64,000 bases of DNA. It comes from Thalassotalea psychrophila (GTDB lineage Bacteria > Pseudomonadota > Gammaproteobacteria > Enterobacterales > Alteromonadaceae). How positions within the stretch are numbered: the first letter of the stretch is position 1; each line of letters starts with the position of its first letter. Made by a program: the position numbers and the translations under genes. The stretch lies in the NCBI RefSeq assembly GCF_031583595.1, contig NZ_CP134145.1, forward strand, positions 1,550,001-1,614,000, in the 5' to 3' direction. A model generated the notes under the pieces. It searched no databases. It had not been told where the DNA came from and saw only the letters and a program-made list of their open reading frames with translations. Positions 54,140 to 62,081 of the stretch are shown in pieces.

Positions 54140-54925
54140 ATGCACGCAGTTCAAAAGTTATATTTGTATCGTAAAAGTCTAAGTACTACTGAATTTAAAG
54201 CTCGTGGCTGGAAAGTTAAGCGTTGTGAGGTTTGTCGTTTAGACCAAGAGTTTTGTATTTGCAATATGGTAAAGCAAGGCGATAGTGACTACGCTTTTTT
54301 ATTGTTGATGTATGATAACGAAGTGCTTAAACCTAGTAACACTGGCCGTTTAATTGCAGATATTGTTAAAGATACCTACGCTTTTCTTTGGAAAAGAACT
54401 GAGCCTAATACTGAATTATTAGATCTGCTTAATAGTGATAAATATCAACCTTATTTAATTTTCCCAAAAGATTATGCAAACGAGGGGCAAGTTGTTTTTG
54501 AGCACAAGCCCGAACAAGTTCACACTGACTTTAGCAATAATAAGAAACCGCTTTTTATTTTAATTGATGCGACTTGGCGCCAAGCTAAAAAAATCTTTCG
54601 TAAGAGTCCTTATTTAAGTCAATTACCCATTATATCAATTCCTCTGCCAAGCCCTGAAGAGCAAGAAGCAAAGGTTAAAATACCGGGTAACTTCGATTCT
54701 AGATATCAAGTAAGAAAAGCGGCAAAAGCAGGGGAGTTAGCTACCGCCGAAGTCGCAGCTAAAGTGTTAGCACTTATGGGCGATGACAAAAATGCTCTGC
54801 ATTTAGACTTATGGTTTGATGTGTTTACCTATCAATATCAACGTTCGGTAAAACAACGCAGTTTAGCCGATCCAGAGTCACTGCCTCGCTATGATAAATT
54901 TATTATAGATAATAAAATCACTTGA
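54140..54925 (+). CDS. tapT: tRNA-uridine aminocarboxypropyltransferase (DTW domain)
   Basis: The 261-residue protein has the DTW-domain zinc-type cysteines (RCEVCRLDQEFCIC) and the core LIDATWRQAKKIFRKSPYLSQLP, where DATW stands for DTW. In E. coli TapT makes acp3U at position 47 of tRNA using S-adenosylmethionine. Length fits. It follows ycgN closely and is probably in the same transcript. Confidence 0.85.
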   Translation: MHAVQKLYLYRKSLSTTEFKARGWKVKRCEVCRLDQEFCICNMVKQGDSDYAFLLLMYDNEVLKPSNTGRLIADIVKDTYAFLWKRTEPNTELLDLLNSDKYQPYLIFPKDYANEGQVVFEHKPEQVHTDFSNNKKPLFILIDATWRQAKKIFRKSPYLSQLPIISIPLPSPEEQEAKVKIPGNFDSRYQVRKAAKAGELATAEVAAKVLALMGDDKNALHLDLWFDVFTYQYQRSVKQRSLADPESLPRYDKFIIDNKIT

Positions 54926-54980
54926 CTAAAATTAGCTTTAACCTGACAGTTAATGAAGCAATAATAATTGGCGTATAGCA

Positions 54981-55910
54981 ATGAAATTTAATTACCTTGA
55001 TACAAAACCTAATCTCTTTAAGAACTTTTTAGCTATATTTGCCTTTAGCGCTTTTAGCACTGTTGTAGTTGCTGAAGATGAAGTTTATATCGCTGAAATT
55101 AAAGGTGATAAGGTAGTTTCAGTAACGAATGTTAGCCAACGACAAGGTTATGACAACCAACCCCACTTTACTGCAGACAGTAAGTCTTTATTATACACCG
55201 CCATGTATGAAGTCACTAATTCTGATGGTAAAGCGAGCCAACAAACTGACAGCCTACATTTTGATTTAACCAGTAAAAAAATCTCAAATATTACCTCTAC
55301 AGCAGCAAGTGAATATTCTCCAACAATCACCCCTGATGGTGAGCACTTTTCAGTGATAAGAGTAGGGGATGATGGTCGCCAATTACTATGGCAATATCCT
55401 TATACCGTGCAAGAGACAAACAAGGAGCTTGTTGGTAAACCGTTAATTCCAACGGTATTTGATGTTGGTTATCATGTTTGGCTGAATTCTGATGAGCTTT
55501 TATTATTTGTATTAGGTCAGCCAATGACGTTACAACGCGTGCAGCTAAGTACTGCAAAAAGTCAGCAAGTAGATACTAATATCGGTCGAACGCTACGTAA
55601 ACTTCCTAATGAAAACCTATATAGTTATACGAAAGCTGTTATTGATGAGTGGCAACTAAAGCTTTATAACCCAGAAGATAAAACTGTAAAATCATCTGTA
55701 ATTTTACCTGCTAAAAATATGTATTATGCTTGGCATCAAAGTGGCGACTTGTTATCAGCAGATAAAGCTCTAGTGATGCGACATAATTTAGAGCAAGGGT
55801 CAAAATGGAAATCGTTTTTTGATTTTTCAAATGATTGTAAAGGTGACATCACCCGTATGGTGATGTCTAATGACAGCAAGTATTTGGCTTTTGTTTGCGC
55901 CACTAAATAA
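54981..55910 (+). CDS. Secreted TolB-like beta-propeller protein
   Basis: The 309-residue product has an N-terminal hydrophobic signal (about 17-31, VVVA|EDE) and PD40/WD40-like repeats: DNQPHFTADSKSLLYTA, EYSPTITPDGEHFSVIR and MSNDSKYLAFVCATK. It is shorter than TolB and has no amidase or kinase domain. It may scaffold periplasmic complexes or sense ligands; no specific role is visible. It starts 55 bases after tapT. Confidence 0.75.
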   Translation: MKFNYLDTKPNLFKNFLAIFAFSAFSTVVVAEDEVYIAEIKGDKVVSVTNVSQRQGYDNQPHFTADSKSLLYTAMYEVTNSDGKASQQTDSLHFDLTSKKISNITSTAASEYSPTITPDGEHFSVIRVGDDGRQLLWQYPYTVQETNKELVGKPLIPTVFDVGYHVWLNSDELLLFVLGQPMTLQRVQLSTAKSQQVDTNIGRTLRKLPNENLYSYTKAVIDEWQLKLYNPEDKTVKSSVILPAKNMYYAWHQSGDLLSADKALVMRHNLEQGSKWKSFFDFSNDCKGDITRMVMSNDSKYLAFVCATK

Positions 55911-55946
55911 AGTATTTTGCTGCGAATAACGATTTCTATTCTGTGG

Positions 55947-56471
55947 CTAAGGGGTTAGGATCTTTCCTTTTTCATTATATCGCTTACCATTTTCAACATA
56001 ATGTTCGGCGCCATGAGCGATCATTTTTCGATGTTCGTCAGAAAGCTGCTTTACTATTTTTCCAGGACTACCTAACACCATTGAACCATCAGGAATTTGC
56101 ATGTTTTCTGGGACTAAAGTATTCGCACCAATAAGGCATTCTTTGCCAATATTTGCACCATTTAAAACCACAGCATTCATGCCAACTAAACTGCCATCGC
56201 CAATAGTACAACCATGCAACATGACCTTATGGCCAATGGTAACATTACATCCTATATTCAACGGAACATCGGTATCAACATGCAAAATGCTACCATCTTG
56301 GATATTAGAGTTTTCACCAATAGTTATGGTGTCATTATCAGCTCTAATAACCACATTAAACCAAATGCTGACATTATCCGACAGCACCACATCACCAATT
56401 AAAACAGCATTTGGAGCTATAAAGTGCTCCCCCTTGATTGTTGGCTTTTTATCTGCGATTTGGTATAGCAT
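55947..56471 (-). CDS. Gamma carbonic anhydrase family protein (YrdA-like)
   Basis: The 174-residue protein has the left-handed beta-helix hexapeptide repeats (IRADNDTITIGENSNIQDGSILHVD, IGDGSLVGMNAVVLNGANIG) and three histidines for a metal (ILHVD, TIGHKVMLHG). Related proteins are YrdA and gamma carbonic anhydrases; activity of this subgroup is often unproven. Length is usual. It is convergent with the propeller gene. Confidence 0.9.
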   Translation of the reverse strand: MLYQIADKKPTIKGEHFIAPNAVLIGDVVLSDNVSIWFNVVIRADNDTITIGENSNIQDGSILHVDTDVPLNIGCNVTIGHKVMLHGCTIGDGSLVGMNAVVLNGANIGKECLIGANTLVPENMQIPDGSMVLGSPGKIVKQLSDEHRKMIAHGAEHYVENGKRYNEKGKILTP

Positions 56472-56642
56472 ATGAGGTCCTTTTTATGATGTTTAATCGT
56501 TAAATCTAACATTTTATTTGCAGTAAATTTGTATTTTTTTTATATTTGTTGTTATATTGAATGTATCAAGTTGAAAGTAAGCCCGCTAAATTTTGCATTT
56601 GGCATAGGGGTGCTTGCCTTATTTCAAGGGAATAAAATAATA

Positions 56643-56954
56643 ATGAATGAAACTAACTTAGATGAATTAGAAAACATTGAACGTCGTCAAAATTTCCGCA
56701 TAGATATGGAACGAGAACTGGTAAATATTTCTTGGCATGATAATGAAGGCCAAGCTCATAAATTACAATGTTCTTGTGAAGATTTCTCTAAAGGTGGCTT
56801 ACGAATAGAACATGACTATGCCATAGCCGTTGATACTATAGTCGAATTCAAATTCCAAGCTGATCACCCTGAAAGTCGATATATACCTGCTAAAGTAGTT
56901 CGTTGTATTGAATTAAAAAACGGTAAGTTTAGTTTAGGTTTTAAAATGGCATGA
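56643..56954 (+). CDS. PilZ-domain protein (c-di-GMP receptor type)
   Basis: The 103-residue protein is a lone PilZ domain with the c-di-GMP-binding RRQNFR (14-19, RxxxR pattern) and DFSKGG (47-52, DxSxxG). It would change shape or partner when c-di-GMP rises. The ATG at 56643 gives a normal size; the open frame upstream to 56529 has no domain features. The parA gene starts 62 bases later without a terminator between, so co-transcription is likely. Confidence 0.88.
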   Translation: MNETNLDELENIERRQNFRIDMERELVNISWHDNEGQAHKLQCSCEDFSKGGLRIEHDYAIAVDTIVEFKFQADHPESRYIPAKVVRCIELKNGKFSLGFKMA

Positions 56955-57016
56955 AATGTAGCATGTGATGAAATACTGTTACGTTTGAATAAGAATAATA
57001 ACCAAGGAAGTGAACC

Positions 57017-57685
57017 ATGATATTATTGGTAGGTGGAGAAAAGGGCGGTAGTGGTAAAAGCTGTTTAGCTCAAAATATAGGCGTGTTTTTTGCCAAAGAA
57101 AAAAATGCCAGTGTATTAATTGCCGATTGTGACCCTCAGCGCACAACCTCTGATTGGATCCAAGCACGAAATAATGATCCCAAGCTAGCGACAATTAACT
57201 GTATTCAATTATACGGTAAGATTCGTAACGACTTACTCAGTTTAAATGAACATTATGATTATGTGATTGTTGATTGTGGTGGTCAAGATAACCTTGCTCT
57301 AAGGGCATCAATGTCAGTTGCCGATCATGTACTTATCCCTATGCGTCCTAAGCGTAGAGATATCAAAACTGCTCCTCATATGGAAGACATGCTAAGTACT
57401 TGTAAAATGGTTAATCCTAAAATGATAGCGTCATTTGTTATAACACAATGTCCATCATTGCCAAACCAAGCGCCTCGTATTATGGAAGCAAAAGAGGTTT
57501 GTGCATCCTTTGGTATTAATGTACTTGAGTCAATTACTTACGCTCGTAATATATACGATGACAGTGAAGAGAAAGGTACCTCGGTATTTGAAACTGAACC
57601 GGATGGCAAAGCTGCAGATGAGATCAGAAGTATAGCTACAGAAATGATGTCAATTAAGCAGGAGCTTAGCTATGAGTTTAGCTGA
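57017..57685 (+). CDS. Orphan ParA-family ATPase
   Basis: The 222-residue protein has the deviant Walker A motif GGEKGGSGKS, a Walker B-type YVIVDCGGQD and the ParA-like ADHVLIPMRPKRRDI segment. It lacks the N-terminal helix-turn-helix of plasmid ParA of type Ia. Such ATPases move DNA or cell-surface complexes on the nucleoid. It overlaps the downstream small gene by 14 bases, so translation is coupled. No parB-type ParB or parS is visible, so it is not the main chromosome-partition system. Confidence 0.88.
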   Translation: MILLVGGEKGGSGKSCLAQNIGVFFAKEKNASVLIADCDPQRTTSDWIQARNNDPKLATINCIQLYGKIRNDLLSLNEHYDYVIVDCGGQDNLALRASMSVADHVLIPMRPKRRDIKTAPHMEDMLSTCKMVNPKMIASFVITQCPSLPNQAPRIMEAKEVCASFGINVLESITYARNIYDDSEEKGTSVFETEPDGKAADEIRSIATEMMSIKQELSYEFS

Positions 57686-58037
57686 TCTGAAAAAGCAATC
57701 ATCGAATAAAGTTCAGCGCAGTTTTACTGTAGATGAATTTATTGATGATTCAACTAACTATTCAATTGGCAACCCGCAAATTGTTAGTGCAGATATTCAG
57801 GCGCAAACACAATTGCTTAGCCAAAAAATTGCTGACTCTATTAAGCCCGCTATAGAGCCTGAAGCAGATAAACCGTTTAAACATGCAACGTTCACTTTAA
57901 GTGAAGATATTATTGAGCAACTTAATGAATTAGCTAGTAAAACTAGTATTCCTAAGTCTAGATTATTGCGAATTTTGGTTAATAACTTTTACTTTCAAGA
58001 TAATCCTAACAATTTATTGTTATCAAAAGTGAAATAG
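57672..58037 (+). CDS. Ribbon-helix-helix-like partner of ParA
   Basis: The 121-residue protein has an unstructured N-terminal half and a C-terminal segment, HATFTLSEDIIEQLNELA then PKSRLLRILVNNF, typical of a ribbon-helix-helix DNA-binding fold (strand, helix, turn, helix). Small RHH proteins serve as ParB-like partners and autoregulators of ParA ATPases. Its 14-base overlap with parA fits this. The start ATG at 57672 has AGGAG upstream. A strong terminator follows. Confidence 0.72.
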   Translation: MSLADLKKQSSNKVQRSFTVDEFIDDSTNYSIGNPQIVSADIQAQTQLLSQKIADSIKPAIEPEADKPFKHATFTLSEDIIEQLNELASKTSIPKSRLLRILVNNFYFQDNPNNLLLSKVK

Positions 58038-58073
58038 CAGTAGAAGCTAAATAGAAAAATTTATTTCTAAATG

Positions 58074-58126
58074 AAAGGCAAGTTTATCCATACTCTATAA
58101 AGTATGTGATAAAATTGCCTTTTTTA
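58074..58126 (+). terminator. Terminator after ParA-RHH genes
   Basis: AAAGGCAA (58074-58081) pairs with TTGCCTTT (58115-58122) at the base of a long stem that continues through CATAC/GTATG, followed by T residues. Confidence 0.85.
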
Positions 58127-58155
58127 ATGGGTTAAATTTGGCATAAAAGTTAAGC

Positions 58156-58848
58156 ATGAGATTAGATAAGTTTATTTGTCGTTGTACTGAGTTATCACGC
58201 AGTGACGCTAAAAAGTATTTGAAACGCGGTGTTATTAAAGTAGCAGATGAAATTATCAAAGATCCTGGCTTTCAAGTTTATCCAGAATCTCTCGTCACCT
58301 TAAACGGAAACCTACTAAGCTTTGCTACTGCTCGATACATCATGCTGCATAAACCTGCTGATTGTATTTGCTCTAATGTCGATGAACTTTATCCATCGGT
58401 ATTACATTTAGTTGAAGTAGACCGTGCCTTTGATTTACACATTGCCGGGCGTTTAGATGCCGATACAACTGGTTTAGTATTAATTACTGATGACGGGCAA
58501 TGGTCACATAAAATAACCTCACCTAAAAAAGAATGCCAAAAGCGTTATCGCGTGCAACTTTCAAAGCCAATACCTGAAAACGCCGTACAGCGCTTTAAAG
58601 AAGGTGTACAACTACAAAATGAACCTAAGCTAACAAAGCCTGCTTTGCTTGAAGTATTAGCTGAAAAGGAAGCTTTGTTAACGATTTCTGAAGGAAAGTA
58701 CCATCAAGTAAAAAGAATGTTCGCTGCGATCGGTAATCGAGTGATCGGCTTACACCGTGAACAAATTGGTGACATTGAACTGGATCCAGAGCTTTCTTTA
58801 GGTGAATGGCGCTATTTAACTGAAGAAGAGGTTAATTCAATAAACTAA
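58156..58848 (+). CDS. rsuA: 16S rRNA pseudouridine synthase RsuA
   Basis: The 230-residue protein has an N-terminal S4 domain (MRLDKFICRCTELSRSDAKKYLKRG) and the catalytic RsuA/RluB domain with AGRLDADTTGLVLITDDG containing the active Asp, then the EGKYHQVKRMF motif. It modifies uridine 516 of 16S rRNA. Length and motifs are complete. It follows the ParA terminator and so has its own promoter. Confidence 0.93.
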   Translation: MRLDKFICRCTELSRSDAKKYLKRGVIKVADEIIKDPGFQVYPESLVTLNGNLLSFATARYIMLHKPADCICSNVDELYPSVLHLVEVDRAFDLHIAGRLDADTTGLVLITDDGQWSHKITSPKKECQKRYRVQLSKPIPENAVQRFKEGVQLQNEPKLTKPALLEVLAEKEALLTISEGKYHQVKRMFAAIGNRVIGLHREQIGDIELDPELSLGEWRYLTEEEVNSIN

Positions 58849-58928
58849 ACTTTGAATGTTCGCGTCAATAATTGATAACCGAATGATTAGTATTGACAGT
58901 GCCAGCAGCGGAAGTTGATGAAATGAGC

Positions 58929-58988
58929 CATCATCCCCCACGAGTGGAACGAGATGAGGTAGCTCTTTAAGTGACACTGTGGGTCTTA
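58929..58988. repeat. Dispersed CATCATYCCCCAC... intergenic repeat, copy 2
   Basis: About 60 bases beginning CATCATCCCCCACGAG, with CGAGATGAGG in the middle and CTGTGG near the end, align with 40228-40287. Confidence 0.6.
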
Positions 58989-59019
58989 TAAGAGCCATTA
59001 GCTGAAGTAGAAAAACACT

Positions 59020-59048
59020 GTCATTCCCACGCAGGTGGGAATCCATGA
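59020..59048. repeat. REP-like palindromic repeat
   Basis: TGTCATTCCCACGCAGGTGG and following bases contain ATTCCCAC/GTGGGAAT as a short hairpin. Sequences of this kind are common intergenic repeats in proteobacteria. Confidence 0.65.
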
Positions 59049-59108
59049 TATAGGCTGCTTTGTGCCATTTGTAAACCATTAGTAATCTCTAATATAAACT
59101 ACAAATGG

Positions 59109-59479
59109 TTAAGAACTTTTAAACTTAGAATAGAAAAGTTGTGCACAGATAAAAACTACGCTGAGTATTACGGCAAGTGGCCAATATGCCATCCGCTGTA
59201 TTGGAGGACCTGAAGGGGCTAGATGTAACAAACCACAAACTAGCAATTATTAACAATGCGAGTGTCATACCAAGCCCTTGCATGCACGCTTCTTTTTGAA
59301 ACGTTTAGAAACCAACTAAATATAGCAAGTAAAAAGAATGGAGCACTGTAAAACAACCCTCCATAAACTAGCAACCCAAAAAAGTTAGCTTGATTATGTT
59401 TACCTGTAATCATTAAAAAACAGGCAATTAATAGGCTGAAAAATATAGGAATTGATAGATACTTAGCCATAAGGTTCAT
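59109..59479 (-). pseudogene. Frameshifted four-helix membrane protein gene
   Basis: Three consecutive minus-strand frames each encode membrane-protein sequence and join end to end. The first (from Met at 59479) has two helices and ends ...FSWFLNVSK; the second continues EACMQGLGMTLALLIIASLW; the third gives RMAYWPLAVILSVVFICAQLF and stops at 59109. The first shift falls in a five-base A run (T run 59293-59297), the second near 59214-59230; each needs one base removed. This is either a decayed gene or sequencing error in homopolymers. The family is not recognised. The open frame also extends upstream to 59632. Confidence 0.6.
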
Positions 59480-59689
59480 TGTTGCTTTAAATCCCTTCCC
59501 TGAATGCCGTTCAATGACCTGGGCACAAAGGTTAAAGCGGGTATTCACATAGACATTAAAACCTATATAGCTTGCCAGAGACAGGTAAGAGACATCTGCT
59601 GTATTGAAGATCCTGTGGTCATCAAAAAGCATTAAAGGCTTAATGAATAAGCCTTAGGGATAAGCATTTAATTCAACTTAAAGTTGAAT

Positions 59690-61858
59690 TCACCATGTTA
59701 CTTTTACAAAATCACTTTGAGCACTTAAAGACTCAACTAAAAGCAATTTACTTTTGTTTGGATGTAAATCAAAACCAACTCTAAATTTATTATTGCCTAT
59801 TGATACTTTTGTCATCCCTTTATTTTTCTCGGGGTTTGTATTGAAGTTAACGTTAATTAAAAACGACTCTCTGCCCTGCCTTGATGTAAAATATAAACCC
59901 GTTTTATCTATTGCCCACCGATGCAGATTAGCTGATTCTACTTTTGCTAAATTTAGCTTTTTAATAACTTTCTTATTATCAATAAAAACTAACCAAGCTA
60001 TTTTGTTCTTATCAATAACAACTGCGTTATACCCTTTAAACCCATAATAAGGTCGATATGCTATATAGTCGTTAATAACATGAGTATACTTTTTATCCTT
60101 TAAACTGAAGCGTTTAATATTAGGTTTTCCATTTTCATAAACAGTTATATACAAAAATTCGTTTTCATCATGCCATACAGGATCGGCTACTTTTTTTAAT
60201 GAATCAGTTATATAAACAGGCTGTGTGTGTGAAGTTAAATTACATTCAGAAAGTGTTTTAATTGGCTCAATAACTAATCTTTGATTTACGATTACCGCAA
60301 AGTGCTTTTCATTTGGGCTGATCTCTAAGTTTGATATTATCACATCGCTAGGCCAACAAGCCTTTATAGATAAATTTCCACCGCTTTCTTGTTTATGGAT
60401 CATTAAAGATTCAGCAGTTAAAGTTGCAAAATAAATCGCTGAGCCGGACTGGTTATAACGCGGTAAATCCTGTGCTCCTGACAAGGCGATAATGTCACTT
60501 GCTGAAATTAAAGGCGTGTTATTTTCCGTCTTATGAGATAGCAATGAATTAGGCTCTTCTTTTATATCTAAATAATTACCATTATGCTGGCGCATTAAAT
60601 AACAATTTTTTCCACACTCAGCAAAAATATCATTAGTATAAGCAGGGAACTCAGGCAAATTTCTTAAGCTATTTTTAGCAATATCAAATGAGGCAGCAGC
60701 ACCATTAAACGCGCTTAAAGTTAATGTATTATTATCTTGATGCCATACTATTCGATTCACAAACATAGGAACAATGCGATTCGCGATTAAGGTGCCAGAC
60801 CCCGTTTCAAGTACTAATAATGAAAACTCTCCCGTGGCAACTTCCCTGATGATCGCTAAATATTTGCCATCAAATGATTCTGAAGCTAAATAATCACCTG
60901 AACCTGTCACTTGAGGCGATGTTACGCTTATTAATTCTTGGGTAGTTAAATCAAATTTATAAATGCTACGGTTATTTGAGATATGCGCTTCTTGTGCTAG
61001 ATAAAGTGCATTATCTCTATGCCAACCAACAACATACTTACCTTTGAGTTTTAGGTGTTTTAATTCATTTACATCAACTACATCACCTGATTTATTAAAT
61101 TCTGTAATGATATTACTAGATAATCCTTTATTACTTCTGCCAAACGCGAGTTTATTGCCTCCCCTTGACCAATAAGCACCAGAATAATGTGCACCATCCC
61201 AGCTTATTTTTTGCAGTCTATTGTTTTTCAAGTTTTTAATAAGGATTTGTTGGGGAGCATCACTTTTACTACGGTGTGTAAATGAAATTGTTTGCGTATT
61301 ATGATTAAAACTACCATAAGTTTCTGAGCCTGCTAGCGCTGTAATTCTACTGACTTCAAACTTTGGGGGGATTGATAAATCATTATCAGTAGTGTTTTTT
61401 GAATAGGAAATATAAAAAAAGCCAACGAACAAACAAAGCAATACAATAATAAAATAAGGGTTTAAATGGTTGAATTTAAATTTGTTATTTAAAAGTTTGT
61501 TATTTGATATATCGGTTTTTAAAGCCCTTTCAACTGGCGCTATAAATTTATAACCTTGGCGTGGCACTGTTTTTATAAATATTGGAGATTTAGCATCATC
61601 CCCGAGTATTTTTCGTAACTTCTTAAATGCAGCCCTGATCGCTTCATCACTGACATGTCGTCCAGCCCAAACATCATTTTGAATTCTCTCTCTACTCACC
61701 ACATTAGGTGACTCTAAAACCAATAAAGCCAAACAAGAAAAGAGCTGAGGCTCTAGTTTTATTTCTTCATTATTTTTATAAATACGCTCTTTAGACAAAT
61801 TAATTTTAAATTCGTCAAAAATAAAAACTTCCTGAGTACTCAGCCTTATACCAGCCAT
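59690..61858 (-). CDS. CadC/ToxR-type membrane regulator with propeller sensor domain
   Basis: The 722-residue protein has an OmpR/PhoB-type winged helix at the N-terminus (about 10-108, ending TVPRQGYKFIAP), a single membrane helix (about 134-151), and a large periplasmic part with TolB/PD40-like propeller repeats. One-component regulators of this type bind DNA from the membrane and sense periplasmic signals. It is divergent from a secreted serine hydrolase gene. Its upstream region has nested inverted repeats (61882-61934), and the hydrolase promoter side has three 11-base direct repeats. Confidence 0.88.
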   Translation of the reverse strand: MAGIRLSTQEVFIFDEFKINLSKERIYKNNEEIKLEPQLFSCLALLVLESPNVVSRERIQNDVWAGRHVSDEAIRAAFKKLRKILGDDAKSPIFIKTVPRQGYKFIAPVERALKTDISNNKLLNNKFKFNHLNPYFIIVLLCLFVGFFYISYSKNTTDNDLSIPPKFEVSRITALAGSETYGSFNHNTQTISFTHRSKSDAPQQILIKNLKNNRLQKISWDGAHYSGAYWSRGGNKLAFGRSNKGLSSNIITEFNKSGDVVDVNELKHLKLKGKYVVGWHRDNALYLAQEAHISNNRSIYKFDLTTQELISVTSPQVTGSGDYLASESFDGKYLAIIREVATGEFSLLVLETGSGTLIANRIVPMFVNRIVWHQDNNTLTLSAFNGAAASFDIAKNSLRNLPEFPAYTNDIFAECGKNCYLMRQHNGNYLDIKEEPNSLLSHKTENNTPLISASDIIALSGAQDLPRYNQSGSAIYFATLTAESLMIHKQESGGNLSIKACWPSDVIISNLEISPNEKHFAVIVNQRLVIEPIKTLSECNLTSHTQPVYITDSLKKVADPVWHDENEFLYITVYENGKPNIKRFSLKDKKYTHVINDYIAYRPYYGFKGYNAVVIDKNKIAWLVFIDNKKVIKKLNLAKVESANLHRWAIDKTGLYFTSRQGRESFLINVNFNTNPEKNKGMTKVSIGNNKFRVGFDLHPNKSKLLLVESLSAQSDFVKVTW

Positions 61859-61881
61859 AAAAAAACCTAATAATACCTGTG

Positions 61882-61934
61882 ACCTTTTGTGAACACTGTA
61901 TTATTACACGAGTTCACAACAGTTAACAAAAGGT
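61882..61934. promoter_or_regulatory. Nested inverted repeats upstream of membrane regulator
   Basis: ACCTTTTGT (61882-61890) with ACAAAAGGT (61926-61934) encloses TTGTGAAC (61887-61894) with GTTCACAA (61912-61919). Both pairs are perfect. The region starts 24 bases upstream of the regulator's start codon and is a good candidate for an autoregulatory operator. Confidence 0.5.
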
Positions 61935-62023
61935 TGTTTGCCTAAAACCCCCCTTTTAATTAATTATAATAAAACACTTTGTCCAACTAGATTCAAGTGA
62001 CTTAATCAGTATTAACTTAAAGC

Positions 62024-62056
62024 TTTACATTAATCCTACATTAACTTTACATTGAA
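62024..62056 (+). promoter_or_regulatory. Three 11-base direct repeats upstream of serine hydrolase
   Basis: TTTACATTAAT, CCTACATTAAC and TTTACATTGAA occur in tandem at 62024, 62035 and 62046. An 11-base direct-repeat period is the geometry used by OmpR/PhoB-type winged helices, the DNA-binding fold of the divergent regulator. A -10-like TATATT lies at 62062-62067. Confidence 0.55.
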
Positions 62057-62081
62057 AATAATATATTCATTAAGAGGTACT

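Noticed and set aside
57017..58037. ParA-RHH pair as an integrated plasmid partition locus
   Set aside because: No replication gene, parS-like iterons, integrase or change in composition is visible; the surrounding genes are core chromosomal.
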